Counted from the first letter of the stretch, positions 41,274 to 50,609 are shown. The stretch is DNA of 64,000 nucleotides from G963663315 sp965231905 (GCA_965231905.1 CBDDOO010000002.1:1302001-1366000), one strand, 5' to 3'. A program made the numbers and translations. The notes: a model not told the origin generated them from the sequence alone.

Positions 41274-43364
41274 TTGAATAAAGTTGTAAAGACCTTTCAG
41301 TATGGTCAGCATGAGGCGCGTCTTGAAACCGGCGCCATTGCCAGACAGGCGGATGGCGCGGTACTGGCGAGTATGGGCGATACCATGGTACTGGTCACGG
41401 TGGTTGCGCGCAGGGACTATCGCGGGCATGATTTTTTCCCGCTGACCGTGGATTACGAGGAAAGAACCTATGCCGCGGGCAAGATTCCCGGGGGGTTTTT
41501 CAAGCGCGAAGGACGGCCTTCGGAGAACTCGATCCTGACCTGCCGGTTGATTGACCGGCCGATCAGGCCGCTGTTTCCCAGGGGCTTCATGAATGAAGTG
41601 CAGGTCGTGGTTACGGTCATGTCGATTGATCCGCAAATCAGCGCCGACATTGTCGCGATGATCGGAACATCGGCGGCGCTCGAGATATCCGGAATTCCGT
41701 TCAATGGGCCGATAGGCGCCGCCCGTGTGGGTTATGTCGATGGTGAATATGTGTTGAACCCCGACCTTTCGGTATTGTCCGAGCAGTCGTCGCTGGATCT
41801 GGTGGTCGCCGGCACTGAATCCGCGGTCCTGATGGTGGAATCACAGGCCAGCATTCTGACCGAAGAGCAAATGCTCGGCGCCGTCGTGTTCGGTCATCAG
41901 CAGAGCCGGACCATGATTGAAGCGGTCCGGGAGCTCGGCCAACAGGCGGGCAAGGCGAAGTGGGACTGGTCCGCCCCTGCCGGAAGAGATCAAACGCTGA
42001 CCGACCGGGTGGCCGGGCTGGTTGGAGACCGTATTGCCGAAGCCTACCGGATTACCGACAAGATCAAGCGGTTGGAGGCCATCGCGGAGATCAGGAGTGA
42101 TGTCGTTGCCGGGATTGTCCCGGAAGGCGGGGGAGACGATGTCGCCGCTGAGGTGATTGCGGAAATCCAGTCTCTTGAGAAAAGCCATGTGCGCGGCAGC
42201 ATCATTGCCGGCAACCCCAGAATTGATGGCCGCGATACCCGCACAGTCCGCCCCATCCATATCGAGACCGGCGTCCTGCCGCGAACCCACGGTTCAGCCC
42301 TGTTCACTCGCGGCGAAACCCAGGCAATCGTTGTGGCTACGCTGGGAACCGAACGGGATTCCCAGATTATTGACGCCCTGGAAGGCGATTATCGGGATGG
42401 TTTCATGCTGCACTATAATTTCCCTCCATTCTGTGTCGGTGAAACCGGACGGGTGGGTAGCCCGAAGCGACGTGAAATCGGGCATGGCCGCCTGGCAAAA
42501 CGCGGTATCATGGCTGTACTGCCGAGCCGGGAGGAATTTCCCTATACCATGCGGGTGGTTTCAGAAATAACCGAGTCGAATGGTTCGAGTTCGATGGCGA
42601 GCGTCTGTGGAACCAGCCTGGCGCTGATGGATGCGGGGATTCGTATCAAGCAGCCGGTGGCCGGTGTGGCTATGGGTTTGATCAAGGAAGAGGAGCGCTT
42701 CGCGGTACTGACCGATATTCTGGGTGATGAAGATCATCTCGGCGACATGGATTTCAAGGTGGCCGGGACTGCGGAAGGCATTACCGCCCTGCAAATGGAC
42801 ATCAAGATTGATGGCATTACCGAGGAAATCATGCGACAAGCGCTGGAGCAGGCGAAGGAGGGGCGCCTTCATATACTCGGTGAAATGAACAAGGCGCTGG
42901 CCGCTCCGCGCCAGGAAATGTCGGAGTTCGCGCCACGAATCGTCACGATCAATATCAATCCCGGGAAAATTCGGGATGTCATTGGCAAGGGCGGGGCGGT
43001 TATCCGGGCATTGTCGGAAGAAACCGGCGTCAACATTGACATTGACGATGACGGCACCGTGAAAATTTCCTCTACGGATAACGCGGCGGCGAAAGAAGCG
43101 ATCCGTAGAATCGAACAGATTACCGCTGATGTCGAGGTCAATACCGTGTATGACGGCAAGGTCGTTCGATTGATGGATTTCGGCGCGTTCGTCAATATTT
43201 TGCCGGGGCGGGATGGTCTGGTTCATATCTCGCAGATTTCAAATGAACGGGTGAATCAGGTCAGTGACGCGCTCAAGGAGGGTGACCGGGTGAAGGTGAA
43301 AGTCCTTGAGGTGGATAAACAGGGCCGTGTGCGACTCAGCATGAAGGCGGTCGAAGGGAATTAG
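41274..43364 (+). CDS. pnp: Polyribonucleotide nucleotidyltransferase (PNPase)
   Basis: 696 residues; TTG start preceded by AGGAGA at a good distance. PNPase degrades RNA from the 3-prime end with phosphate. Two RNase PH domains (GGFFKREGRPSENSILTCRL; FCVGETGRVGSPKRREIGHG with SNGSSSMASVCG and the metal-binding DILGDEDHLGDMDFKVAGT), then KH (INPGKIRDVIGKGGAVIRAL, about 560-600) and S1 (GKVVRLMDFGAFVNILPGRD, about 625-690) RNA-binding domains. The full length is typical. Confidence 0.97.
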   Translation: MNKVVKTFQYGQHEARLETGAIARQADGAVLASMGDTMVLVTVVARRDYRGHDFFPLTVDYEERTYAAGKIPGGFFKREGRPSENSILTCRLIDRPIRPLFPRGFMNEVQVVVTVMSIDPQISADIVAMIGTSAALEISGIPFNGPIGAARVGYVDGEYVLNPDLSVLSEQSSLDLVVAGTESAVLMVESQASILTEEQMLGAVVFGHQQSRTMIEAVRELGQQAGKAKWDWSAPAGRDQTLTDRVAGLVGDRIAEAYRITDKIKRLEAIAEIRSDVVAGIVPEGGGDDVAAEVIAEIQSLEKSHVRGSIIAGNPRIDGRDTRTVRPIHIETGVLPRTHGSALFTRGETQAIVVATLGTERDSQIIDALEGDYRDGFMLHYNFPPFCVGETGRVGSPKRREIGHGRLAKRGIMAVLPSREEFPYTMRVVSEITESNGSSSMASVCGTSLALMDAGIRIKQPVAGVAMGLIKEEERFAVLTDILGDEDHLGDMDFKVAGTAEGITALQMDIKIDGITEEIMRQALEQAKEGRLHILGEMNKALAAPRQEMSEFAPRIVTININPGKIRDVIGKGGAVIRALSEETGVNIDIDDDGTVKISSTDNAAAKEAIRRIEQITADVEVNTVYDGKVVRLMDFGAFVNILPGRDGLVHISQISNERVNQVSDALKEGDRVKVKVLEVDKQGRVRLSMKAVEGN

Positions 43365-43401
43365 GCCGGGATACGGTCATTCGCGTGTTCACAGGTTCTT
43401 G

Positions 43402-43938
43402 ATGACAGACCACGAGGATATACAGCGGGAGGATATACGGCAGGACTCCAGAACGGTTGCCTCTGCTGAGACTGCGGGTGAGACTGCGGGCCAGAAACTG
43501 GCCGCTACACGGGAAAGTTGGGGAATATCCGTACAGGAGGTGGCGCAGAGCCTGAATCTGAATGTCAGTATTATTCAGGCAGTCGAGGCTGATGATTACG
43601 ACCAGTTGCCCGGCTCCACTTTCGCCAGGGGTTATATTCGGGCTTATGCCAATCTTCTCAGGTTGAACCCGGATGAGTTGATTGCGACGCTCGGTGTGAG
43701 TCCGGTCCAGATGATGGACATGCCATTGGGGGGCGGTGCCGCCGGATTCGGGGGGAAATCCCTGATAGCGAAGAAAAAACGTGGTTTTTTGTTCAAATTC
43801 TCTGTCTTCGTTATTGTATTGTTGTTTGCCGTTCTGGCGCTGTTCGGGCTGAATCACTGGCTGCAACCGGATTTGAAGAAGCTTGTCGCTCCCTATCAGT
43901 TCCTGATGCCGGAAATCAATGAAAGCAACCCGGAATGA
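43402..43938 (+). CDS. RodZ-like helix-turn-helix membrane protein
   Basis: 178 residues from ATG 43402. An N-terminal HTH_25 domain (GQKLAATRESWGISVQEVAQ, FARGYIRAYANLLRLNPDEL, about 30-100) is followed by a basic patch KKKRG and a membrane helix FSVFVIVLLFAVLALFGL (about 132-150) with a short periplasmic tail. RodZ links MreB to the cell wall, but this protein lacks the C-terminal DUF4115 domain. It is either a short RodZ relative or a membrane-bound DNA-binding regulator. Cotranscription with pnp is possible (37-bp gap). Confidence 0.8.
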   Translation: MTDHEDIQREDIRQDSRTVASAETAGETAGQKLAATRESWGISVQEVAQSLNLNVSIIQAVEADDYDQLPGSTFARGYIRAYANLLRLNPDELIATLGVSPVQMMDMPLGGGAAGFGGKSLIAKKKRGFLFKFSVFVIVLLFAVLALFGLNHWLQPDLKKLVAPYQFLMPEINESNPE

Positions 43939-43943
43939 TGGTT

Positions 43944-44020
43944 TGCGGGCGGGCACGGGGACCCGCCCCTACGATGATGGGTTGGTTCGGACGGGCATGG
44001 AGAGCCGCCCCTGCGGTTGA
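43944..44020 (+). repeat. Two family A REP-like repeats in tandem (second degenerate)
   Basis: A full copy (43944-43977) and a variant (43988-44020, CGGACGGGCATGGAGAGCCG then CCCCTGCGGTTG). They lie in the 311-bp stretch between the RodZ-like gene and the IS110 transposase. Confidence 0.8.
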
Positions 44021-44079
44021 ATACGACATCACTTGTATGATTGAAATTCCCTGATATTGAGGCCAAAGTATCGGGGGGG

Positions 44080-44249
44080 CGTGAGGGGTGCTTCGTGTCA
44101 TCACAGGTGAAGAACGTGTTTTGTTTTTGCACCGTGGGGGAGTAGGAAACCCCTCACGCCGATTCTCTGCTCCGAACAGATACCTGGGAAAACCAGTCCC
44201 GAATACAAGTGGGGAGCAGGATTTGATTGTAGCGTACAGGGGGTTTGAA
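44080..44249 (+). ncRNA. Candidate bridge RNA region upstream of the IS110 transposase
   Basis: About 170 bp of non-coding sequence directly before the transposase ATG, with local hairpin potential (GTGGGGGAGTAGGAAACCCC; CTGGGAAAACCAGTCCC). IS110-group elements encode a guide-like bridge RNA in this 5-prime non-coding end. Exact ends and loops cannot be set from one copy. Confidence 0.35.
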
Positions 44250-45200
44250 ATGAAACAATCTATTCAAAGAGTAGCGGGTATAGATGTAGGCAAGAGTCGT
44301 TTGGACGTATTCCGGTCACCCGGTTCGGTTCAGGTCTTTGAGAATACTCTGTTGGGGGTGAACCAGGTATTGGCCTGGGTCGAAGAACAGGAGATCGAAC
44401 AGGTGGTACTGGAAGCCAGTGGAGGATATGAGCGGGGATTGCTGGATGGGTTGCTGGGAGCGGGTATACAGACGGTTCGGGTGCACCCGTCGCGGGTACG
44501 CGCCTTTGCCCATGCGCTGGGTCTGCAAGCGAAGACGGATGCGTTGGATGCGCGTTTGCTGTGTTGGTATGGAGAGAGGCTGGAGTTATCCGGGAGTCAA
44601 GCTGTATCGCGTTCTGTGCGTTGTTTACGCGATCATCTGGATCGTCGCAGGCAGTTGGTGGAGCAACGGGTTGGAGAGAAGAATCGGTTGGAGAAGAATC
44701 CGCCCGATTGGATGAGGGAGTCGTGTGTTCGTCATATTGTCTGGCTGGATCGGGAGATTGAGTGTTTGGACCGGCTGATCCGCAAAATGCTCCAGCAAGG
44801 CGATCTGGCCGGGCGAGCGGAGTTGCTGCGAAGCGTCAAAGGAGTGGGGGAAGTTACGGCAGGTGTATTGTTAGCTTATTTGCCGGAATTGGGGAGCGGT
44901 TGTGGCAAGTCCTTGAGCGCCCTGGTGGGCGTGGCGCCGTGGGCACGGGACAGTGGTCAGCATCAGGGCAAGCGGAGTATTCGCGGAGGCCGTCAGGCGG
45001 TGCGCCGCGCACTGTATATGTCGGCGCTGTCGGCGGTTCGTCATGATCCGGACTTGCGACGCTTTTACCGGGGCTTGCGAGATCGCGGCAAGCCGGGCAA
45101 GGTCGCCCTGGTGGCCGTCATGCGTAAGATGTTATTGCTCTTGCATGCGATTGTTCGACGAGGAACACCGTGGGTGGAAACTCCGAACCCGATCCAATAA
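44250..45200 (+). CDS. IS110-family transposase (DEDD recombinase)
   Basis: 316 residues from ATG 44250, preceded by AGGGGG; the longer open frame upstream is the non-coding end of the element. RuvC-like DEDD residues: RVAGIDVGKSRLDVF (D), VVLEASGGYERGLL (E) and KTDALDARLL (two D). The C-terminal Tnp domain has LVGVAPWARDSGQHQGKRSI with RGGRQAVRRALYMSAL, carrying the family serine. The frame is complete. The exact ends of the element were not resolved; it sits within a cluster of REP-like repeats. Confidence 0.9.
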   Translation: MKQSIQRVAGIDVGKSRLDVFRSPGSVQVFENTLLGVNQVLAWVEEQEIEQVVLEASGGYERGLLDGLLGAGIQTVRVHPSRVRAFAHALGLQAKTDALDARLLCWYGERLELSGSQAVSRSVRCLRDHLDRRRQLVEQRVGEKNRLEKNPPDWMRESCVRHIVWLDREIECLDRLIRKMLQQGDLAGRAELLRSVKGVGEVTAGVLLAYLPELGSGCGKSLSALVGVAPWARDSGQHQGKRSIRGGRQAVRRALYMSALSAVRHDPDLRRFYRGLRDRGKPGKVALVAVMRKMLLLLHAIVRRGTPWVETPNPIQ

Positions 45201-45224
45201 AAAAACTGGACTTAAAACACAGAT

Positions 45225-45293
45225 ACTCCCCCCTTGAGGGGGAGTCGGCGATACAAGAGCGTAGCTCGCCGGAGAGCCGGTGGGGGGAGTAAT
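45225..45293 (-). repeat. Family B repeat, full unit
   Basis: ACTCCCCCCTTGAGGGGGAG, then TCGGCGATACAAGAGCGTAG and CTCGCCGGAGAGCCGGTGGG, is the reverse complement of the unit seen twice at 52.8-53.0 kb. It starts 25 bp after the IS110 transposase stop. Confidence 0.85.
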
Positions 45294-45311
45294 GCGCGGG
45301 AATTGACGTTT

Positions 45312-45343
45312 CGCGGGCGGGCACGGAGACCCGCCCCTACGAT
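45312..45343 (+). repeat. Family A REP-like hairpin repeat
   Basis: A full copy, GCGGGCGGGCACGGAGACCC then GCCCCTACGATG. A degenerate further copy at about 45375-45408 overlaps the 3-prime end of the histidine kinase gene. Confidence 0.85.
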
Positions 45344-45366
45344 GGGGCGGGTGTCGGTTGTGGATT

Positions 45367-46803
45367 TCAAGGGAATGGGCGGGTGCGGGGATTTGCCCCT
45401 GCGTCGGGGTTGATTGGCAAGCTGATTATGGTGCGGAGTCCGGGCGTGTTGTCCTCCAGTGTGATGGTTCCACCGTGCATGCTGACTACCGCCTGGACCA
45501 TGCTCAATCCCAGGCCATTGCCGCTGCTGCCCCGGCTTTGATCCAGGCGGTAGAAGCGGCGAAAGACATGTCCTCTCTCTGACGCGGGAATTCCCGGCCC
45601 ATTGTCGGCGATGGTGATGACCAGCCGGTTATCCTGGCGTGTCAGGGCAACTGAAATAGCGCCGTGGTCGGGGGTGTATTTGATGGAGTTCTCGATGACG
45701 TTGGCAATCGCCTGAAACAACAGATCCCGGTCGCCGACAGACAGGACGTTTGCATCAAGCCGGGTTTCCAGGCTTTGTTGTTTCTCGTCACTGAGCGGCT
45801 CGTAAAACTCGACGATGTCGGCCAGCAGTGTCTGGAAGTCGATTGGCCGGAAGCCGGCCTTGACCTGCCTGGATTCAATTCTGGCAATGCGAAGCAATGC
45901 GTTGAAGGTGGCCAGCAGAGAATCCGCTTCCTGGATGGATTGTTCGAGGTTGGTTGCCGCTCTCGATGAGAATTCTTCTCTCAATCTGGCTTCTTCCAGA
46001 TGTTGACGCAGGCGGGTCAGGGGGGTTCTCAAATCGTGGGCAATGTTGTCCGATACTCTTTTTATGTCCTCCATCAGCATCTGGATTCGATCAAACATCT
46101 GGTTGAGGTTGGCGGCGAGTTGATCGAAGTCGTCGTTGCGGCCGGTGTCGGGTACACGTCTGGATAAATCCCCGGACATGATCGCCTGCGCCGTCTGGTT
46201 GATTCGCTCGATTTTGCGGACGGTTCTTCGGCTGAGCAGCAGGCCGCCGATCAATGCCAGCAGAACCATGATCGCCAGTCCCCAGGTCAGGGCCTGCACA
46301 ATGAGCCGTTTCGCCTCGACAAGCTGATGGATGTCACGTCCTACGAGCAGGCCGTATTGTCCGGGGAGTCGGAATATCTTTGCCCGGGCGAGGTGGGTTT
46401 CATTGGTTTGACTGTTGATTTCAAGTCCGAACTCAATCCAGTCGTTGTTGATGGAGGCGTTTTTCGGCCATCTGTCCAGGTTTCCCACCAGGGGTTGCAG
46501 GGTAAAGGTGGCTAATAAGTAAATCGAGTTTCCGGTGGCCTGTTGCCGATTGATCCGTTCGGCGATCAGTTCAGTCAAACCCTGCAAGCCTTCCTGATCA
46601 TAGCGTTCGGCCAGACCCTGAATTTCAGCCTGGATCGTGCTGTCCATCTGCTCGGTCATGTAGGACACGGTGAACAGGTAGAAAAAGTAGAACAGCAGAA
46701 GGGTCGAGGCGCTGAATATGAAGGCGTACAGCAACGCCAGCCGTATCGTATAGCTGTGGAACAGGCTATGTCTTTTCCGCGCGTAAGATATAGCCTGTTC
46801 CAC
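45367..46803 (-). CDS. Sensor histidine kinase
   Basis: 478 residues. Two membrane helices (about 20-50, LALLYAFIFSASTLLLFYFF; about 173-197, LTWGLAIMVLLALIGGLL) enclose a periplasmic sensor. Then come HAMP, the HisKA box NIAHDLRTPLTRLRQHLEEA with the phospho-His, and the ATPase domain (NVIENSIKYTPDHGA, ITIADNGPGIP, GNGLGLSMVQAVV). It overlaps the response regulator gene by 38 bp and follows aapJQMP and that regulator on the same strand. It may sense or control amino acid uptake (inference). The last residues (GANPRTRPFP) come from a degenerate family A repeat. Confidence 0.92.
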   Translation of the reverse strand: MEQAISYARKRHSLFHSYTIRLALLYAFIFSASTLLLFYFFYLFTVSYMTEQMDSTIQAEIQGLAERYDQEGLQGLTELIAERINRQQATGNSIYLLATFTLQPLVGNLDRWPKNASINNDWIEFGLEINSQTNETHLARAKIFRLPGQYGLLVGRDIHQLVEAKRLIVQALTWGLAIMVLLALIGGLLLSRRTVRKIERINQTAQAIMSGDLSRRVPDTGRNDDFDQLAANLNQMFDRIQMLMEDIKRVSDNIAHDLRTPLTRLRQHLEEARLREEFSSRAATNLEQSIQEADSLLATFNALLRIARIESRQVKAGFRPIDFQTLLADIVEFYEPLSDEKQQSLETRLDANVLSVGDRDLLFQAIANVIENSIKYTPDHGAISVALTRQDNRLVITIADNGPGIPASERGHVFRRFYRLDQSRGSSGNGLGLSMVQAVVSMHGGTITLEDNTPGLRTIISLPINPDAGANPRTRPFP

Positions 46804-47446
46804 GGACAGTATTGAGCAGGGGAGCGCCGAAATTCTTGTCTATTTTGCTGCGCAAACGGCTGATATGAACATCAATGACATTGGTTTGCGGGTCGAACTT
46901 GTAGTCCCAGACATTTTCCAGCAACATGGTTCGTGTTACCACTTGATTGCTGTGTCTCATGAGGTATTCAAGCAGGCGAAATTCCCGGGGCTGGAGCTCT
47001 ACCACGCTGTCTCCGCGTTTCACTTCTCTGCCCAGCAGGTCCATCACCAGGTCTCCGGCAATCAGGGTGGTTCCTTGAGTTTCGACCGCGGCTCTCCGGA
47101 ATAGCGCGTCGAGGCGCGCCAGCAGTTCTGAAAAAGCGAATGGCTTGGTCAGGTAATCGTCACTGCCTGCCTTTAATCCTTCAACACGGTCGTTGACATC
47201 TCCCAACGCGCTCAATATCAGGGCCGGGGTATGGTTGTTTTGTTGTCGCAGGGTCGAGACGATGGTGAGGCCGTCCATTGCCGGCAGCATCCGGTCTACG
47301 ATCAGCGCCTGGTAGTCTCCGTCTCTGGCCAGGGTGAAACCGTGATCGCCCTGAGAGGCGATATCGACTTCATGGCCCGCTTCCACCAGTCCTTTTTGTA
47401 TATAGGCCGCGGTTTCCTGATCGTCTTCAATGATGAGTATACGCAT
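46766..47446 (-). CDS. OmpR-family response regulator
   Basis: 226 residues from ATG 47446 (MRILIIEDDQETAAYIQKGL); the longer frame to 47563 overlaps aapP. Receiver domain with acidic pocket EDD, phospho-acceptor in ALIVDRMLPAMDG and DDYLTKPF lysine; C-terminal winged helix PREFRLLEYLMRHSNQVVTR with NVIDVHISRLRSKID. It is the partner of the overlapping histidine kinase. It starts 16 bp after aapP. Confidence 0.94.
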   Translation of the reverse strand: MRILIIEDDQETAAYIQKGLVEAGHEVDIASQGDHGFTLARDGDYQALIVDRMLPAMDGLTIVSTLRQQNNHTPALILSALGDVNDRVEGLKAGSDDYLTKPFAFSELLARLDALFRRAAVETQGTTLIAGDLVMDLLGREVKRGDSVVELQPREFRLLEYLMRHSNQVVTRTMLLENVWDYKFDPQTNVIDVHISRLRSKIDKNFGAPLLNTVRGTGYILRAEKT

Positions 47447-47462
47447 GGCGGCGGGAATGCCG

Positions 47463-48212
47463 TTAGTGTTCGAGGATCTGGCTGAGAAACAGTCTGGTGC
47501 GTTCGTGTTGCGCGTTGTCGAAGAAATCGTTCGGGTTGTTTTGTTCGATGATTTCTCCGCCATCCATGAAGATAACCCGGTCGGCCACGGTCTTGGCGAA
47601 GCCCATTTCGTGGGTTACGCACAACATGGTAATTCCTTCGCCGGCCAGTTCAACCATGACATCCAGCACTTCCTTGATCATTTCCGGGTCGAGCGCTGAT
47701 GTGGGTTCGTCGAAAAGCATGATGCGCGGCTTCATGCACAGGCTGCGGGCGATGGCGACCCGTTGTTGTTGTCCACCGGAAAGCTGCCCCGGATACTTGT
47801 TCGCCTGTTCGGGAATTTTCACTCTCTCCAGGAACTGCATTGCGACCTCTTCCGCCTCTGCCTTCGGGGTCTTGCGTACCCAGATCGGGGCCAGTGTGCA
47901 GTTTTCGAGCACGGTCAAGTGCGGAAACAGGTTGAAATGCTGAAATACCATGCCCACTTCCCGTCTGACCAATTCAATTTTCTTGAGGTCGTTGGTCAGT
48001 TCAACCCCGTCGACGATGATGTCGCCCTGTTGATGCTCCTCCAGCCGGTTGATACAGCGAATTACCGTGGATTTGCCGGACCCGGACGGTCCGCAGATGA
48101 CTATTTTCTCGCCACGGGCCACATTCAGGTTGATGTCTTTCAGTACATGAAACTCGCCGTACCATTTGTGCATGGCGTTGATGATGATGGCGTATTCAGC
48201 TGGATCGTTCAT
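47463..48212 (-). CDS. aapP: General L-amino acid ABC transporter ATP-binding protein
   Basis: 249 residues. Walker A in VICGPSGSGKSTVIRCINRL, Q-loop region EVGMVFQHFNLFPHLTVLEN, signature LSGGQQQRVAIARSL and Walker B IMLFDEPTSALDPEM are all intact. It energises uptake of polar amino acids through AapQM. The sequence belongs to the GlnQ/AapP/BztD group; operon order aapJQMP on this strand supports the Aap name. Confidence 0.93.
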   Translation of the reverse strand: MNDPAEYAIIINAMHKWYGEFHVLKDINLNVARGEKIVICGPSGSGKSTVIRCINRLEEHQQGDIIVDGVELTNDLKKIELVRREVGMVFQHFNLFPHLTVLENCTLAPIWVRKTPKAEAEEVAMQFLERVKIPEQANKYPGQLSGGQQQRVAIARSLCMKPRIMLFDEPTSALDPEMIKEVLDVMVELAGEGITMLCVTHEMGFAKTVADRVIFMDGGEIIEQNNPNDFFDNAQHERTRLFLSQILEH

Positions 48213-48282
48213 TGTCAGATTCCCGCGAGTCGTGTCCGATTCCCGTCAGAGTTTAAGTTGCTGTTCAGGTCATTGCCCGGAA

Positions 48283-49392
48283 TCATCGTTTATGTCCGGT
48301 TTGCAGTTTGTTTTCGAGATACAGGGAGTATCTCGCCATTGCGAAGCAGGATATGAAGAAGAAAATGGCGACGAACAGATAGACCTCGTTGGACAGGCCG
48401 GTCCACTTGGTATCGGCCAGGGACGCGCGTCCGACTCCCAACGGGTCCAGCAGTCCGATGATCAGGACCAGTGTGGTGTCCTTGTAGAGTCCGATAAAGG
48501 TATTGACGATTCCCGGAATGGAAATTTTAAGGGCCTGGGGCAGAACCACCAGCCGCATCGAAGCCCAGTACTTCAGCCCCATTGCGTCGGCGGCTTCGAT
48601 CTGGCCGTTGGGCAGGGCCTGCAGGCCGCCGCGGATGACTTCCGCCATATAGGCCGAAGCGAACAGGGTCACCATGATCAATACCCGCAGCAACAGGTCG
48701 AATGATGTGCCCGGCGGCAGGAAATAACTCAACATGGTGGAAGCTACGAACAACAGGGTGATCAACGGAACGCCGCGGATGAATTCGATAAATCCGACGC
48801 TGAACAAGCGGATGATCGGCAGCTTCGACTGACGCCCCAGCGCCAGCGCGATTCCAATGGGCAGCGAGGCCGCGATACCGGTGACTCCGATCACCAGGGT
48901 CAACATGAAACCACCGAACTTGTCCGTTGGAACCGGAGTCAGTCCGGCCCCTCCGATCAACAGCCAGCCGGCGATGAAAGGAAATGCGACGGCAAAATAC
49001 AAGCCATATTTGCGATACGGGAAGTGATCGAACAGAACGGCCGCGGTCGCTACGATCAACAGGAGAAAAGACAGATTGATCCGCCAGCGCTCTTCAATGG
49101 GGTAGAATCCATACGTGAAAAGTCTCACCCGTTCGCCGATAAACGCCCAGCAGGCGCCGTCTCCCTTCAGCCTGCATTCATCCCGGTTTTCGCCGATATA
49201 AACCGCGTCAATGAACAACCAGTCAATGGCGGCGGGCAGTATCTTGTAGAGCAGCCATACTACCAGAACGGTCATTATGATATTGGAGGGAGAGGAAAAC
49301 AGGTTTTCCCGTATCCAGGCGGTCGGGCCGATGCTGTTCGGCGGAGGCGGGAGAGCCGGATGTTCACCGGGCTTATACGTTTTCCGATCCAT
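48283..49392 (-). CDS. aapM: General L-amino acid ABC transporter permease AapM
   Basis: 369 residues, longer than single-domain His/Glu/Gln permeases, as is typical for AapM/BztC. The N-terminal helices (IIMTVLVVWLLYKILPAAID; INLSFLLLIVATAAVLFDHF) precede the permease core with LVIGVTGIAASLPIGIALAL and the EAA-loop RGGLQALPNGQIEAADAMGL. It forms the inner-membrane channel with AapQ. It begins 6 bp after aapQ. Confidence 0.92.
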   Translation of the reverse strand: MDRKTYKPGEHPALPPPPNSIGPTAWIRENLFSSPSNIIMTVLVVWLLYKILPAAIDWLFIDAVYIGENRDECRLKGDGACWAFIGERVRLFTYGFYPIEERWRINLSFLLLIVATAAVLFDHFPYRKYGLYFAVAFPFIAGWLLIGGAGLTPVPTDKFGGFMLTLVIGVTGIAASLPIGIALALGRQSKLPIIRLFSVGFIEFIRGVPLITLLFVASTMLSYFLPPGTSFDLLLRVLIMVTLFASAYMAEVIRGGLQALPNGQIEAADAMGLKYWASMRLVVLPQALKISIPGIVNTFIGLYKDTTLVLIIGLLDPLGVGRASLADTKWTGLSNEVYLFVAIFFFISCFAMARYSLYLENKLQTGHKR

Positions 49393-49398
49393 TATCCG

Positions 49399-50586
49399 TT
49401 ACCGTTCAACCAGCTTGATGCGGTTGTTATACCAGTTCATGATCGCGGAAATCACCAGCGACATGCACAGATACAGCAATAGTACGATGGTCATGCACTC
49501 CATTTCCCGACCGGTCTGGTTCAGGGAAATCCCGCCGATCGTAGCGACAATATCCATGTAACCAATCGCAATCGCCAGGGAGGAGTTTTTCGTCAGATTC
49601 AGATATTGACTGGTCAGGGGCGGAACGATCACCCGGAGCGCCTGGGGAATGACCACCAGGTTCAGGGTACGGCCACGATTGATTCCGAGCGCGTAAGAGG
49701 CTTCGGTTTGCCCCCAGCTGACCGCGGTGATGCCGGCGCGCACAATCTCACCGATGAAAGCGGCGGTATAGAGTGACAGCGCCAGCCAGAGGGCGATAAA
49801 TTCCGGGCGAAGAACCATCCCGCCCGTAAAATTAAAGCCTTTCAGTTCCGGGATGTCCCAAGCGACCGGGCTGCCCAGTATGAAGTACAGGACCAGGGGA
49901 ATGCCGACTATCGCTCCCAGGTTTATCCAGAACACCGGATAATGGTTCCCGGTCCGGTCCTGTACCTTCCTGGCGTACCGGGTAAACCACAGGCTGAACA
50001 GGAGTCCGGCGACAATCAGCCCGCCGACAATCCAGAACAACGGCTCGAAGATTGGTTTGGGCGTAAAAAAGCCGCGGTTGGTCAGAAACGCGGCGTCGTC
50101 CAGATTGATCGCCTGTCTCGGCACCGGCAGGTTATAAACAATAATGCCGTGAATCAGCAGAATGTGAAGTAGCAGGGGTACGTTCCTGACGTACTCGATA
50201 TAGACGTAGGCGAGCTTGTTGGTCAGCCAGTTTTTGGAAAGCCGCAGTACGCCCAGGATAAAGCCCAGAATGGTTGCCAGAATCAGCCCGCAAACAGCGA
50301 CCAGTAGGGTATTGATGATGCCCACCGTCATCGCGCGCAAGTGGGATGATCTGGAGTCGTATTCGATAAAATGCTGGCTGATATCGTAGTTGGAAGGCTG
50401 GGTTAAAAAGTCGAAGCTGTATCCCTTGCCAAGCGCCTCGAGGTTGATCGCCGCGTTGCGTATCAGATAGGCGAAGAAACCGAAGATCAGGGCGATTGCA
50501 ATGACCTGCACAATGACCGAACGCGCTTCCTTGTCATTCCACAGGCGTGAAATGGCGTTTTGCCGGGGCAGGGCCGTTTCATTCAT
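49399..50586 (-). CDS. aapQ: General L-amino acid ABC transporter permease AapQ
   Basis: 395 residues with about eight membrane helices, e.g. VIVQVIAIALIFGFFAYLI (about 25-43) and GIINTLLVAVCGLILATILG. The EAA loop RAGITAVSWGQTEASYALGI contacts the AapP ATPase. The large periplasmic insertion after the first core helices matches AapQ/BztB. It is separated from aapJ by a strong terminator-like hairpin. Confidence 0.93.
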   Translation of the reverse strand: MNETALPRQNAISRLWNDKEARSVIVQVIAIALIFGFFAYLIRNAAINLEALGKGYSFDFLTQPSNYDISQHFIEYDSRSSHLRAMTVGIINTLLVAVCGLILATILGFILGVLRLSKNWLTNKLAYVYIEYVRNVPLLLHILLIHGIIVYNLPVPRQAINLDDAAFLTNRGFFTPKPIFEPLFWIVGGLIVAGLLFSLWFTRYARKVQDRTGNHYPVFWINLGAIVGIPLVLYFILGSPVAWDIPELKGFNFTGGMVLRPEFIALWLALSLYTAAFIGEIVRAGITAVSWGQTEASYALGINRGRTLNLVVIPQALRVIVPPLTSQYLNLTKNSSLAIAIGYMDIVATIGGISLNQTGREMECMTIVLLLYLCMSLVISAIMNWYNNRIKLVER

Positions 50587-50609
50587 TGCATTGCGCGATC
50601 TATCACTAT

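Noticed and set aside
44088..44249. 54-residue N-terminal extension of the IS110 transposase
   Set aside because: The family starts at the RuvC strand AGIDVGK shortly after ATG 44250; the upstream stretch is better explained as the non-coding end carrying a bridge RNA.
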